A program made the translations under genes and the position numbers. Below the pieces are notes generated by a model. That model worked only from the letters and a program-made list of their open reading frames with translations. It was not told the DNA's origin and searched no databases. A stretch of DNA of 64,000 nucleotides, from contig NZ_AJKS02000011.1 in NCBI RefSeq assembly GCF_000265245.1, positions 1-64,000 of the forward strand. Direction: 5' to 3'. Numbering within the stretch: position 1 is the stretch's first letter; every line of letters starts with the position of its first letter. This document shows positions 1 through 7,927 of the stretch, piece after piece. This DNA is from Halomonas smyrnensis AAD6. Its GTDB lineage: Bacteria > Pseudomonadota > Gammaproteobacteria > Pseudomonadales > Halomonadaceae.

Positions 1-155
1 AAAAAAATGCCTTTAATTTCAAAAAGGTAAAAACAAACAAGACAGAAGGATTGTTGACAACGACCGTGCCGGATCACCGACCCCGATAACGGCCGCAGGC
101 CCGATGCAGGCGATGGCATCGATGACCGGATCGCGAGCGGCACGAGGCCCCGGAC

Positions 156-185
156 GACGACACCCGCCAGAAGGCGGGTGTCGTC
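156..185 (-). terminator. Hairpin terminator downstream of allE
   Basis: A perfect 13-bp stem (156-168 with 173-185) closes on an AGAA tetraloop, 31 bp past the allE stop. There is no clear U-tract on the minus strand, so it may be a 3'-end stabilising hairpin and not a full intrinsic terminator. Confidence 0.6.
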
Positions 186-215
186 ATGCCGTGGCGTGCC
201 GGGCCGATCGTGGGC

Positions 216-1064
216 TCAGCGGCGCTTGCTGTACGGCAGCGCCATATGTCGGTTCACGTCCTTGTAGAGCAGGTAGCGGAAGGGCCCCGGGCCGCCCGCA
301 TAGCAGGCCTGCGGGCAGAAGGCGCGCAGCCACATGTAGTCGCCGGCCTCGACCTCGACCCACTGCTGGTTCAGGTGATAGACCGCCTTGCCCTCGAGCA
401 CGTAGAGGCCGTGCTCCATGACGTGGGTCTCGTCGAACGGGATCACGCCGCCGGGCTGGAAGCTGACGATGTTGACGTGCATGTCGTGGCGCAGGTCGTC
501 CTGGTCGACGAAGCGCGTGGTGGCCCACACCTCGTTGCAGTCCGGCATCACCGACGGCTCGATGTCGTTCTCGTTGGTGACGAAGGGCTCCGGCACCTCG
601 ATGCCGTCGACGAATTCGTAGGCCTTGCGGATCCAGTGGAAGCGCACCGGGGCATCGGACTCGTTGCGCAGCTGCCAGTCGGTGCCCGGCGGGATGAAGG
701 CATAGCCGCCCGGCTCCATGCGGTGCGGCTCGCCGGCCAGGGTCAGGGTCATCTCGCCTTCGACCACGAACAGCACGCCCTCGGCACCCGGGTCGGTCTC
801 GGGGCGCTCGCTGCCGCCGCCGGGCGAGACCTCCATGATGTACTGGGAGAAGGTCTCGGCGAAGCCGGACAGCGGACGCGACAGCACCCACAGGCGAGTG
901 TTGCCCCAGTGGGGCAGCTTGCTGGCGACGATGTCGCGATAGACGCCCTTGGGAATCACCGCGAAGGCCTCGGTGAACATGGCCCGGTCGGTGGTCATCA
1001 CCTTCTGGCCCGGATGGCCGCCCTGGGGGGCATAGTACTGATGCGAGTGCTGGCGCTGGCTCAT
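216..1064 (-). CDS. allE: (S)-ureidoglycine aminohydrolase AllE (bicupin)
   Basis: Releases ammonia from (S)-ureidoglycine to give (S)-ureidoglycolate, a late step of allantoin breakdown in the cytoplasm. The 282-residue protein has two cupin halves (about residues 60-145 and 190-270). The second carries the expected metal set: E212, H214 and H218 in DETHVMEHG, plus Q252. Length and motifs match the YlbA/AllE family. It is the last gene of a leftward run puuE-allA-allE with a 51-bp gap to allA. Probably controlled by the TTGTATACAA sites upstream of puuE. The assignment is firm from sequence plus context. Confidence 0.93.
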   Translation of the reverse strand: MSQRQHSHQYYAPQGGHPGQKVMTTDRAMFTEAFAVIPKGVYRDIVASKLPHWGNTRLWVLSRPLSGFAETFSQYIMEVSPGGGSERPETDPGAEGVLFVVEGEMTLTLAGEPHRMEPGGYAFIPPGTDWQLRNESDAPVRFHWIRKAYEFVDGIEVPEPFVTNENDIEPSVMPDCNEVWATTRFVDQDDLRHDMHVNIVSFQPGGVIPFDETHVMEHGLYVLEGKAVYHLNQQWVEVEAGDYMWLRAFCPQACYAGGPGPFRYLLYKDVNRHMALPYSKRR

Positions 1065-1115
1065 GAGAGGTCCTCTTGTGATCTGGTGTCTTGTCCCGGG
1101 ATCGGCGCGCCGGCC

Positions 1116-1604
1116 TTACGGCAGGGTCACGCGGATGTCGATGGGGTGCTCGTCGCAGTTGTTGCCCTCGCCGCCCCGGTCGACCACCAGGAACTCGCCC
1201 TCGCGCTCCAGCACCGACTGGATGGCGTGCCAGGTGCCGGCCGCGTAGTTGACGCCCTGGCGGCCGTCGGTGACGAAGGCGCGCACTTCGGCGGGGTCGA
1301 TGGCCTCGCCGGGCGGGGCGACGACCACGAGAAAGCGCTCCTCGTGCAGCGGCATGAAGGCCTGGCTGCCCTGGGGATGGCGCTCCAGGAAGGCGAGCTC
1401 CAGCGGCACCGTGACGGGCTGGCTGACGAAGATGCTGATCAATGTGCGCGCCTGCTCGCCCAGCGTCTCGACCCTCGCGAGGTCGTGATAGCGGCGGGTG
1501 CGGCCGGCGTTGATGGGGAAGTAGTCGGACGTCCGGGTGTCGATCACCTCGCCGAACGGGGCGAAGGCCTCGGGCGTCAGGGGACGGGCTTCGAGTTCGA
1601 GCAT
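1116..1604 (-). CDS. allA: Ureidoglycolate lyase AllA
   Basis: Splits (S)-ureidoglycolate into glyoxylate and urea. The protein starts MLELEARPLT and contains family stretches such as FAPFGEVID, SQAFMPLH and YAAGTWHAI, the last from the cupin-like fold. I chose the ATG at 1604 because an AGGAG ribosome site lies just upstream; an in-frame ATG 57 bp further upstream (1661) would add an unlikely arginine/proline-rich leader. That gives 162 residues, normal for AllA. It lies between puuE (65-bp gap) and allE, completing a short catabolic operon whose product glyoxylate also links to the glycolate genes near 16-21 kb. Confidence 0.92.
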   Translation of the reverse strand: MLELEARPLTPEAFAPFGEVIDTRTSDYFPINAGRTRRYHDLARVETLGEQARTLISIFVSQPVTVPLELAFLERHPQGSQAFMPLHEERFLVVVAPPGEAIDPAEVRAFVTDGRQGVNYAAGTWHAIQSVLEREGEFLVVDRGGEGNNCDEHPIDIRVTLP

Positions 1605-1669
1605 GCGGGGTCTCCTGCTGACATGCGGATCGGGGCGAGCGTGATGCCATTCGCCCCGCATCGGATGGC

Positions 1670-2596
1670 TCAGTTGGCCGGGTGATGCTCGGCCCAGTGC
1701 CGGGCGATATCCACCCGGCGGGTGACCCAGACGCGGTCGTGGGCCTCGATGTGGTCGAGGAATCGCTGCAAAGCGCGGAAGCGACCGGGGCGGCCGAGCA
1801 GCCGGCAGTGCATGCCCACCGACAGCATCTTCGGCGTGTCCTCGCCCTCGGCATAGAGCACGTCGAAGGCGTCGCGCAGATAGGTGAAGAAGTGGTCCGC
1901 GGTGTTGAAGCCCTGCGGCGCGGCGAAGCGCATGTCGTTGGTGTCCAGGGTGTAGGGCACCACCAGATGGCTGTGCTCGCGGCCCTGGCTGTCGGCCTCG
2001 CGGGTCCAGAACGGCAGATCATCGCCGTAGTAGTCGCTGTCGTAGAGGAAGCTGCCCTCGTCGAGCACCAGGCGCCGGGTATTGGGGCTGTCACGGCCGG
2101 TGTACCAGCCCAGCGGCTTCTCGCCGTAGAGCGACTGGAAGATCTCTATGGCGCGGCGCATGTGCTCGCGCTCGACGCTCTCCGGCACGTTCTGGTAGTG
2201 GATCCAGCGATAGCCGTGGCAGGCGATCTCGTGGCCCAGCTCCTTAAAGGCGTGGGCCACCTCGGGGTGGCGCTCCAGCGCCATGGCCACGCCGAACACC
2301 GTCAGCGGCAGGCCGCGGCGCTCGAACTCGCGCAGGATGCGCCATACGCCGGCCCGGGAGCCGTACTCGTAGATCGACTCCATGCTCAGGTGGCGGTCCG
2401 GGTAGGCATCGGCGCCGATGATCTCGGAGAGGAACTGCTCGGAGCCCTCGTCGCCGTGAAGCACGCAGTTCTCGCCGCCCTCCTCGTAATTGAGGACGAA
2501 CTGCACGGCGATGCGCGCCTTGCCGGGCCATTTGGCTTCGGGCGGAGTGCGGCCGTAGCCGATCAGGTCACGGGGATAGTCGCGTGTCGCGGTCAT
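1670..2596 (-). CDS. puuE: Allantoinase PuuE (polysaccharide-deacetylase fold)
   Basis: Opens the hydantoin ring of allantoin to give allantoate. The 308-residue sequence is of the PuuE type (NodB/polysaccharide-deacetylase-like fold), not the amidohydrolase AllB type. Recognisable parts are RIAVQFVLNYEEGGE near the N-terminus, EIACHGYRWIHY in the middle and SVGMHCRLLGRPGR near the C-terminus. It heads the leftward operon with allA and allE. Its promoter region is the 626-bp gap shared with the rightward hpxA, which holds four TGTATACA-type palindromes, the nearest 93 bp upstream of the start. Confidence 0.92.
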   Translation of the reverse strand: MTATRDYPRDLIGYGRTPPEAKWPGKARIAVQFVLNYEEGGENCVLHGDEGSEQFLSEIIGADAYPDRHLSMESIYEYGSRAGVWRILREFERRGLPLTVFGVAMALERHPEVAHAFKELGHEIACHGYRWIHYQNVPESVEREHMRRAIEIFQSLYGEKPLGWYTGRDSPNTRRLVLDEGSFLYDSDYYGDDLPFWTREADSQGREHSHLVVPYTLDTNDMRFAAPQGFNTADHFFTYLRDAFDVLYAEGEDTPKMLSVGMHCRLLGRPGRFRALQRFLDHIEAHDRVWVTRRVDIARHWAEHHPAN

Positions 2597-2688
2597 GGCG
2601 ACGCCTCCATGTTGTTGTAGGGGGTTGTTGTAGATCGCCGTCGTCGCCGACGGCCCTCATGCCTCGGAGCGCCATGATGAACAATAAA

Positions 2689-2696
2689 TGTATACA
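2689..2696. promoter_or_regulatory. Purine-regulon operator site 1 (TGTATACA)
   Basis: Perfect palindrome in the context AATGTATACAATT, 93 bp upstream of puuE. Same motif as six other sites in the island; likely bound by the GntR/FCD protein at 7074-7814 (inference). Confidence 0.65.
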
Positions 2697-2842
2697 ATTA
2701 AATTCTATGGTGTGCTCACCTTGCTTGCAAGGAGCCTGCGCCGTCCTCGGCGCAGCCCGACGCTCGCTTCGGCATCCGAGATGACAACCGCGACGCCCAT
2801 GGCGACCGCCTTCGGCCAGCCCTTGCGGCTCACCCTCTACTT

Positions 2843-2850
2843 TGTATACA
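2843..2850. promoter_or_regulatory. Purine-regulon operator site 2 (TGTATACA)
   Basis: Best copy of the motif: TTTGTATACAAAA, an extended palindrome in the middle of the puuE/hpxA gap. Confidence 0.65.
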
Positions 2851-3043
2851 AAAACATCCGAATTGCCAATCCCCTCCCGGTTCTCGCCCGGACTCTCACG
2901 CGGCTCTCCATACGGCGCTCCAGAAGCACCGCCCTCACCCACTGACGGGTCAGCGATGGCGTCCGGACGGCGCAGGGCACCAAGCCCGACGGGTGATGGC
3001 CTCGATGAACGCCCGATCATCAGAAGGCTTGAGCTCCATTAAA

Positions 3044-3051
3044 TGTATACA
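3044..3051. promoter_or_regulatory. Purine-regulon operator site 3 (TGTATACA)
   Basis: AATGTATACAGCT, about 170 bp upstream of the racemase gene. Confidence 0.6.
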
Positions 3052-3168
3052 GCTATTGTCGCCATAAAAAATTCCTGGAGTATTCTCAAGCCACTGTTTA
3101 CCAACGGGAATAAAGCACTCCACCGGCGCCGGATGCGCCTTGATTTCCGACGGGTATAGGGACTATTT

Positions 3169-3176
3169 TGTGTACA
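3169..3176. promoter_or_regulatory. Purine-regulon operator site 4 (TGTGTACA)
   Basis: TTTTGTGTACAAAG differs from the consensus by one base but keeps the flanking symmetry. It lies 47 bp upstream of the racemase start, where a repressor would block transcription. A degenerate TTGTTCACAA follows at 3190-3199. Confidence 0.55.
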
Positions 3177-3222
3177 AAGAAAATCTCCCTTGTTCACAAA
3201 GACAATCATCGTCGGAGATCCC

Positions 3223-3984
3223 ATGCAGATTCGCGTCATCAACCCCAACACCACCCGCGGCATGACCGAGACCATCGGCAACGCCGCCCAGGCCATCGCC
3301 TCCCCCGGCACCCTCATCAGCGCCACCCAGCCGGCCCATGGCCCGGTCTCCATCGAGAGCCACTTCGACGAGGCGATCAGCGCCACGGGCGTGCTCGAGG
3401 AAGTCGCGGCGGGCGAGCGCGATGGCGTGGACGCCTACATCATCGCCTGCTTCGGCGACCCCGGCCTGCTGGCCGCCCGCGAGCTGACCCGGGCCCCGGT
3501 CATCGGCATCGCCGAGGCGGCCTTCCACATGGCCACCCTGATCAGCACCCGCTTCTCGGTGGTCACCACCCTGGGCCGCACCGGCATCATCGCCGAGCAC
3601 CTGCTCGAGCAGTATGGCTTCGGCCACCACTGCCGCCGGGTCCGCGCCGCCGAGATCCCGGTGCTCGACCTGGAGGACGACGGCGATGCGGCGCTGGCGC
3701 GGATCATCGAGGAGGGCCGCCGCGCCCGCGACGAGGACGGCATCGGCGCCCTGGTGCTGGGCTGCGGCGGCATGGCCGATCTCACCGACGAGATCTCCGA
3801 GGCCGTGGGCCTGCCGGTGGTCGAGGGCGTGACCGCGGCGGTCAAGCTGACCGAGGCGCTGGTCGGCCTGGGGCTTGGCACCAGCAAGCATGGCGATCTG
3901 GCCTTCCCGCGGCCCAAGCCCTTCATCGGCCGCTACGCCCACTTCTCGGACCAGGGCGCGTCGGGCAGCGACGAGGCACGCTGA
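3223..3984 (+). CDS. hpxA: Allantoin racemase-like protein (Asp/Glu/hydantoin racemase family)
   Basis: Probably interconverts the allantoin enantiomers so that all of it can be hydrolysed. The N-terminus MQIRVINPNTT and the two catalytic-cysteine motifs IIACFGDPG and LVLGCGGMADL are characteristic of the family. The ATG at 3223 has a CGGAGA site in front; an upstream in-frame TTG at 3190 would start inside the operator region and is less likely. The result is 253 residues. It is followed by two NCS1 permeases on the same strand, with an 83-bp gap to the first. Related hydantoin racemases share these motifs, so the substrate call rests on the neighbours. Confidence 0.85.
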   Translation: MQIRVINPNTTRGMTETIGNAAQAIASPGTLISATQPAHGPVSIESHFDEAISATGVLEEVAAGERDGVDAYIIACFGDPGLLAARELTRAPVIGIAEAAFHMATLISTRFSVVTTLGRTGIIAEHLLEQYGFGHHCRRVRAAEIPVLDLEDDGDAALARIIEEGRRARDEDGIGALVLGCGGMADLTDEISEAVGLPVVEGVTAAVKLTEALVGLGLGTSKHGDLAFPRPKPFIGRYAHFSDQGASGSDEAR

Positions 3985-4067
3985 GCCCCGGCGCCGGCTG
4001 ACGGCGCCCACCACCGCCCAGGGCGGACAATAACCACAATCACGGCACCCTTAGCGAGGATCCCACC

Positions 4068-5423
4068 ATGAGCCTCTCGACTTCACGCTCCCACGCGGAC
4101 GATTCCGCCCATCACACCAAGGGGGCCGGCCACGAGTCGCTGGCCCCGCAGCAGACCCGCATCATGGGCCGCGGCTCCTATCTGCTGGCCTGGTTCGGCG
4201 GCTGCGTCTCGATCGGCACCTTCACCATGGGCTCGAGCGTGGTCGGCACGCTGAACCTGCTCCAGGCGACGCTCGCGATCGCCATCGGCTGCTTCGTGAT
4301 CGGCATCGCCCTGGCGCTGAACGGCGCCGCCGGCTACAAGTACGGCATTCCCTTCATGGTCCAGGCGCGCAGCGCCTTCGGCTTCTCCGGCACCCGCCTG
4401 CCGGGTCTGGTACGGGCCGTGCCGGCCATCGTCTGGTACGGCTTCCAGAGCTGGATCGGTGCCGGCGCCCTGAACATGGTCTCGGCGACCCTGTTCGGCT
4501 TCGACAACCTGATCTTCTTCTTCGTCGCCTTCCAGTTCCTGCAGATCGGCCTCTCGGTGCTGGGCTTCCAGGGCATCAAGTGGCTGGAGAACATCGGCAG
4601 CGGCTTCATCCTGGCCTCGCTGGTCTACATGTTCTATAGCACCGTGCAGCGCTACGGCGACGAGCTCTCGGCCAGCATGCTGACCATGGATGGCTCCTGG
4701 GGCCTGCCCTTCTGGGGCGCCACCATGCTGTTTTTGGGCATCTACAGCACCATGATGCTCAACGTCAGCGACTACTCCCGCGAGCACAAGGAAGGCAGCG
4801 GCCCGGGCCTGCTGACCACCCTCTACGCCATGTCGATCCTGCCCTGCACCCTGTTCATGGGCCTGATCGGCTACATGGTCTCCGAGGCCACCGGCGTCGC
4901 CGATCCCATCCAGGTGTTCGCCAACGCCGTGGACAACACGCCGCTGCTGATGACCACCCTGCTGTTCATCGCCTTCGCCCAGGTCACCACCAACGTGCTC
5001 AACAACGTGGTGCCGCCGACCTACGTGCTGATGGACGCCTTCAAGCTGAAGTATCGCACCGCCACCGTGATCGTCGGCCTGCTGGCCTTCGCCACCTTCC
5101 CCTGGGAGCTGGTCAAGGACGAGTCCGCCACCGGCCTGCAGATCTTCGTGCAGACCTACTCCGCCTTCCTCGGTCCGATCTTTACGGTGCTGGTGGTCGA
5201 CTACTACCTGATCCGCCGCCGCACCCTGGATCTCGGCAAGCTCTACGACGCCCAGGGCCCCTACCGCGGCATCAACTATGCGGCGCTGATCGCCACCGCG
5301 GTGGGCGTGATCGCGGCCTTCAGCGTCTCCACCGTGTCCTGGTACGCCAGCCTGATTCCCGCCGGGCTGACCTACTTCCTGCTGATGAAGCACTGGGGTC
5401 CCTGCCAGCGCTTCCGCGACTGA
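4068..5423 (+). CDS. NCS1-family permease, probable allantoin transporter
   Basis: Inner-membrane cation-coupled carrier of the nucleobase:cation symporter-1 family, 451 residues with about twelve hydrophobic segments. NCS1 hallmarks include YGIPFMVQARSAFG after the second helix, AIVWYGFQSWIGAG in helix 3 and the helix-6 region MLNVSDYSRE. An approximately 30-residue polar N-terminus precedes the first helix. The position between the racemase and a second NCS1 gene points to allantoin (PucI type). Uracil, cytosine or hydantoin cannot be excluded from sequence alone. Confidence 0.82.
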   Translation: MSLSTSRSHADDSAHHTKGAGHESLAPQQTRIMGRGSYLLAWFGGCVSIGTFTMGSSVVGTLNLLQATLAIAIGCFVIGIALALNGAAGYKYGIPFMVQARSAFGFSGTRLPGLVRAVPAIVWYGFQSWIGAGALNMVSATLFGFDNLIFFFVAFQFLQIGLSVLGFQGIKWLENIGSGFILASLVYMFYSTVQRYGDELSASMLTMDGSWGLPFWGATMLFLGIYSTMMLNVSDYSREHKEGSGPGLLTTLYAMSILPCTLFMGLIGYMVSEATGVADPIQVFANAVDNTPLLMTTLLFIAFAQVTTNVLNNVVPPTYVLMDAFKLKYRTATVIVGLLAFATFPWELVKDESATGLQIFVQTYSAFLGPIFTVLVVDYYLIRRRTLDLGKLYDAQGPYRGINYAALIATAVGVIAAFSVSTVSWYASLIPAGLTYFLLMKHWGPCQRFRD

Positions 5424-5455
5424 TCCTCGCGCCCGGGCGGCACGCCCGGGAAACG

Positions 5456-5484
5456 CGGCCCTCCCTTCGGGGCGGGCCGTTTTT
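5456..5484 (+). terminator. Intrinsic terminator or attenuator between the two NCS1 genes
   Basis: A 10-bp GC stem (one G-T wobble) with a TTCG tetraloop is followed directly by TTTTT. A second GC hairpin lies just before it at about 5431-5450. It would reduce transcription into the second permease gene. Confidence 0.75.
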
Positions 5485-5510
5485 CATAATAAAGACACCA
5501 AGGCCATCCC

Positions 5511-6971
5511 ATGACGGACCTGAGCGACAAAGAGCTGGAAATCCGGCGCATCGATCCGCGCCTCTACAACGACGACCTGGCCCCGATCAAGAAGCGTGAT
5601 CGCAACTGGGGCTGGTTCGAGATCTTCAATGTCTGGTCGAACGATATCCAGAGCCTGTTCGGCTACACCCTGGCGGCCTCGCTGTTCATCTCCTACGGGC
5701 TCAACGGCTGGGCGGTGATGGCGGCGATCATCCTCGCCGGCGTGGTGGTGATGGGCCTGGTCAACCTGACCGGCAAGCCGAGCGTCAAGTACGGCGTGCC
5801 CTTCCCGGTGATGATCCGCGCCAGCATGGGCGTGCACGGCGCCAACCTGCCGGCCATGCTGCGCGCCGTGATCGGCATCTTCTGGTACGGGGTGCAGACC
5901 TACTTCGCCTCCACCGCCATGAAGCTGCTGCTGACGTCGCTGTTCGGCGATCCGGGCGGCACCCTGCTCGGCATGTCGGCGCTGGGCTGGCTGTCGTTCG
6001 TGATCGTGTGGGCCTTCCAGATGGCGATGTTCTGGGCCGGCATCGAGCGCATCAAGCACTTCCTCAACTGGGCCGGGCCGCTGGTCTACGTGGTGATGGT
6101 GGCACTGATGATCGTCGTCTGGGTCAAGGCCGGCGACGAGCTGCTGCCCGCGGTCGGCACCATCTTCGTGGGCCAGAGCGACTATCACGGCAGCGCGATC
6201 GGCGCCTTCCTGGCCATCACCGGCACCATGATCGCCTACTTCGCCGCGGTGGTGATCAACTTCGGCGATTTCACCCGCTTCGTGAAGAGCGAGCGCGAGA
6301 TGAAGCTCGGCAACCTGGTGGGCCTGCCGCTCAACGCGGCCTTCTTCTCGTTCATCGCCCTGATCATCACCGCCGGCACCCTGGTGCTGTTCGGCGAGAC
6401 GCTGACCAACCCCTCGGACATCATCGAGCGGGTCGACTCGCTGCCGCTGACCATCGTCGCCGCCCTGACCTTCTTCGCCGCCACCGTGGGCATCAACCTG
6501 GTCGCCAACTTCATTCCGCCGGCCTATGACCTGGCCAACCTGTTCCCGAGCAAGATCAGCTTCCGCCTCGGCGGCCTGATCACCGCCATCATCGCCTTCT
6601 TCGTCGGCGCGCTGTGGGTGTCCGTGATCAGCGATATCGGCGTCGCCGGCTTCGTCAACGCCCTGGGGGCCGTCGTCGCGCCCTTCTACGGCATCATCGT
6701 GGTCGACTACTACGTGGTGAAGCGCCAGCGCCTGGACCTGCAGGACATGTTCTCCAGCGCCCCGGACGGCGCCTATCACTACGTGAAGGGCTGGAACAAG
6801 CGTGCCATCGCCGCCTTCGCCCTGGCCGCGCTGTTCTCGATCGCCTCGGTGTGGCTGCCGGCGCTGGAGGCCCTGGGCGGCTACGCCTGGCTGGTCGGCG
6901 CCGGGCTCGGCGGCGGCTTCTACTTCCTGCTGATGCGCAGTCAGCGCCTGCCGGCCGCTCAGCCCGCCTGA
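5511..6971 (+). CDS. NCS1-family permease, second (purine/allantoin-related substrate)
   Basis: A second, clearly different NCS1 symporter of 486 residues. Its family motifs are WSNDIQSLFGYTLAAS in helix 1, YGVPFPVMIRASMGVHGA, IGIFWYGVQTYFAS in helix 3 and VINFGDFTRFVKSE in helix 6. The N-terminus (about 40 residues) is charged and cytoplasmic. It follows the first NCS1 gene across a terminator-like hairpin, so it may be expressed at a lower level. The substrate is not determinable from sequence. Urate precursors, allantoin or hydantoins are plausible given the neighbours. Confidence 0.82.
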   Translation: MTDLSDKELEIRRIDPRLYNDDLAPIKKRDRNWGWFEIFNVWSNDIQSLFGYTLAASLFISYGLNGWAVMAAIILAGVVVMGLVNLTGKPSVKYGVPFPVMIRASMGVHGANLPAMLRAVIGIFWYGVQTYFASTAMKLLLTSLFGDPGGTLLGMSALGWLSFVIVWAFQMAMFWAGIERIKHFLNWAGPLVYVVMVALMIVVWVKAGDELLPAVGTIFVGQSDYHGSAIGAFLAITGTMIAYFAAVVINFGDFTRFVKSEREMKLGNLVGLPLNAAFFSFIALIITAGTLVLFGETLTNPSDIIERVDSLPLTIVAALTFFAATVGINLVANFIPPAYDLANLFPSKISFRLGGLITAIIAFFVGALWVSVISDIGVAGFVNALGAVVAPFYGIIVVDYYVVKRQRLDLQDMFSSAPDGAYHYVKGWNKRAIAAFALAALFSIASVWLPALEALGGYAWLVGAGLGGGFYFLLMRSQRLPAAQPA

Positions 6972-7005
6972 TCAGCGGCGACCCGATCGCCGCCGTAAGA
7001 CTCAA

Positions 7006-7044
7006 GCGCCCCGGGCCCTGGATGACATCCGGGCACCGGGGCGC
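7006..7044. terminator. Bidirectional hairpin between converging NCS1 permease and gntR
   Basis: Long imperfect stem (18-bp arms, three or four mismatches) between two convergent genes. No U-tract is visible on either side. Confidence 0.55.
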
Positions 7045-7073
7045 GTTGCTTCGAGGGCGTCGGTACGGGTGAC

Positions 7074-7814
7074 TCAGCCGGAGAAGATCTCGTAGAGGTC
7101 CGGGGACTCGTCCTCGGGCTCGTGGATCGACAGCGAGGCCTCGATGGCCTTGAGGTGGCGACTCATGAAGGCGCGGGCGCGTTCGCCGTCGCCACCCTCG
7201 AGATGGCGCAGCAGGCCGTCGTGGTCGTGGGACTCGCAGCCCAGATGGCCGGCGTTGCCGTAGACGGCGAGGATCAGCGAGGAGCGCGAGCACAGCTGCT
7301 CGACGAAGGCCGCCAGGGTGTCGTTGCCGGAGAGTCGCGCCAGCTCGCCGTGGAAGGCGGCGGAGAGCTTGATCGCGGAGCTCTGCTCGCCGGCCTTGAG
7401 CGCCTGGCGCTCGCGGCGCTCCATGTCGCGCAGCCGCTCCAGGTCGGCGGCGGTGATGCGCCGGGCGACCTCCGGCATCAGGCCGCATTCGACCATCTGC
7501 CGTGCGTCGAAGACGTCCTTGGCCTCCTCGGCGGTGGGCCGGGTCACGCTGGCGCCGCGCCTCGGGGTGAGCGTCACCAGCTGTTCCAGGGCCAGGCGCT
7601 GCAGGATCTTGCGGATGCCGGTGCGGCTGATGCCGAACACCTCCGACAGGGCGTCCTCGCGCAGCCGCGCCCCCGGCTTGAGGCGGTGCTCGATGATCGC
7701 ATCGCTGATCGAGCGATGGATCGCCTCGTGGCGCTCGGCGCCATCGCCGTTCTTGCCGGGACGCCCGCTCCCCGAGGCCGGCTTGCGCTCGGCATCGACC
7801 TGGCGCTGACTCAT
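7074..7814 (-). CDS. GntR/FCD-family transcriptional regulator of the purine island
   Basis: 246-residue DNA-binding regulator. After a basic, glycine-rich 30-residue tail comes a winged helix-turn-helix (LREDALSEVFGISRTGIRKILQRLALEQLV), then an all-helical FCD ligand domain with the usual histidine residues (AAFHGELARL, MSRHLKAIE). The start at 7814 has a strong AGGAGG site. It is the only regulator inside the island and has a TTGTATAC site 36 bp upstream of its own start, so it probably represses itself and the six other sites. The ligand is likely a pathway intermediate such as urate or allantoin (inference). Confidence 0.88.
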   Translation of the reverse strand: MSQRQVDAERKPASGSGRPGKNGDGAERHEAIHRSISDAIIEHRLKPGARLREDALSEVFGISRTGIRKILQRLALEQLVTLTPRRGASVTRPTAEEAKDVFDARQMVECGLMPEVARRITAADLERLRDMERRERQALKAGEQSSAIKLSAAFHGELARLSGNDTLAAFVEQLCSRSSLILAVYGNAGHLGCESHDHDGLLRHLEGGDGERARAFMSRHLKAIEASLSIHEPEDESPDLYEIFSG

Positions 7815-7849
7815 GGACTGCTCACCTCCTGACGACTCATGACGAACAT

Positions 7850-7857
7850 TGTATACG
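7850..7857. promoter_or_regulatory. Purine-regulon operator site 5, at gntR
   Basis: ATTGTATACGC, one base off the perfect palindrome, 36 bp upstream of the regulator gene. Suggests autoregulation. Confidence 0.6.
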
Positions 7858-7875
7858 CTTTTTCCCCAACGAGAC

Positions 7876-7906
7876 GACCGCCGCCCGTCGGCGACGGGCG
7901 GCGGTC
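7876..7906 (-). terminator. Perfect hairpin between puuD and gntR
   Basis: A perfect 14-bp GC stem (7876-7889 with 7893-7906) with a GGC loop, 22 bp past the puuD stop. No U-tract. It probably limits read-through from puuD into gntR or protects the puuD transcript end. Confidence 0.6.
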
Positions 7907-7927
7907 GGTCCCGCGAGAGGTCGGGGT

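Larger units (their letters stand above)
2597..3222. other. Divergent purine-catabolism control region (puuE / hpxA)
   Basis: This 626-bp gap has no convincing gene. It separates the leftward puuE-allA-allE run from the rightward racemase-permease run. It is more AT-rich than its surroundings at each end and holds four copies of a TTGTATACAA-like palindrome, at 2689, 2843, 3044 and 3169, plus a weaker TTGTTCACAA at 3190. The 150-200 bp spacing between the first three would allow looping between bound regulator dimers. I could not identify core promoters with confidence. Confidence 0.7.

Noticed and set aside
53..63. TTGTTGACAAC palindrome near the left edge
   Set aside because: Short and without a visible downstream gene in the window; not enough to call an operator.
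186..1685. Long open frame on the + strand opposite allE/allA, and many similar long frames antisense to genes throughout
   Set aside because: High GC content leaves antisense frames open. Their translations are low-complexity Arg/His/Gly/Ala-rich with no family motifs, while the opposite strand carries clear enzymes.
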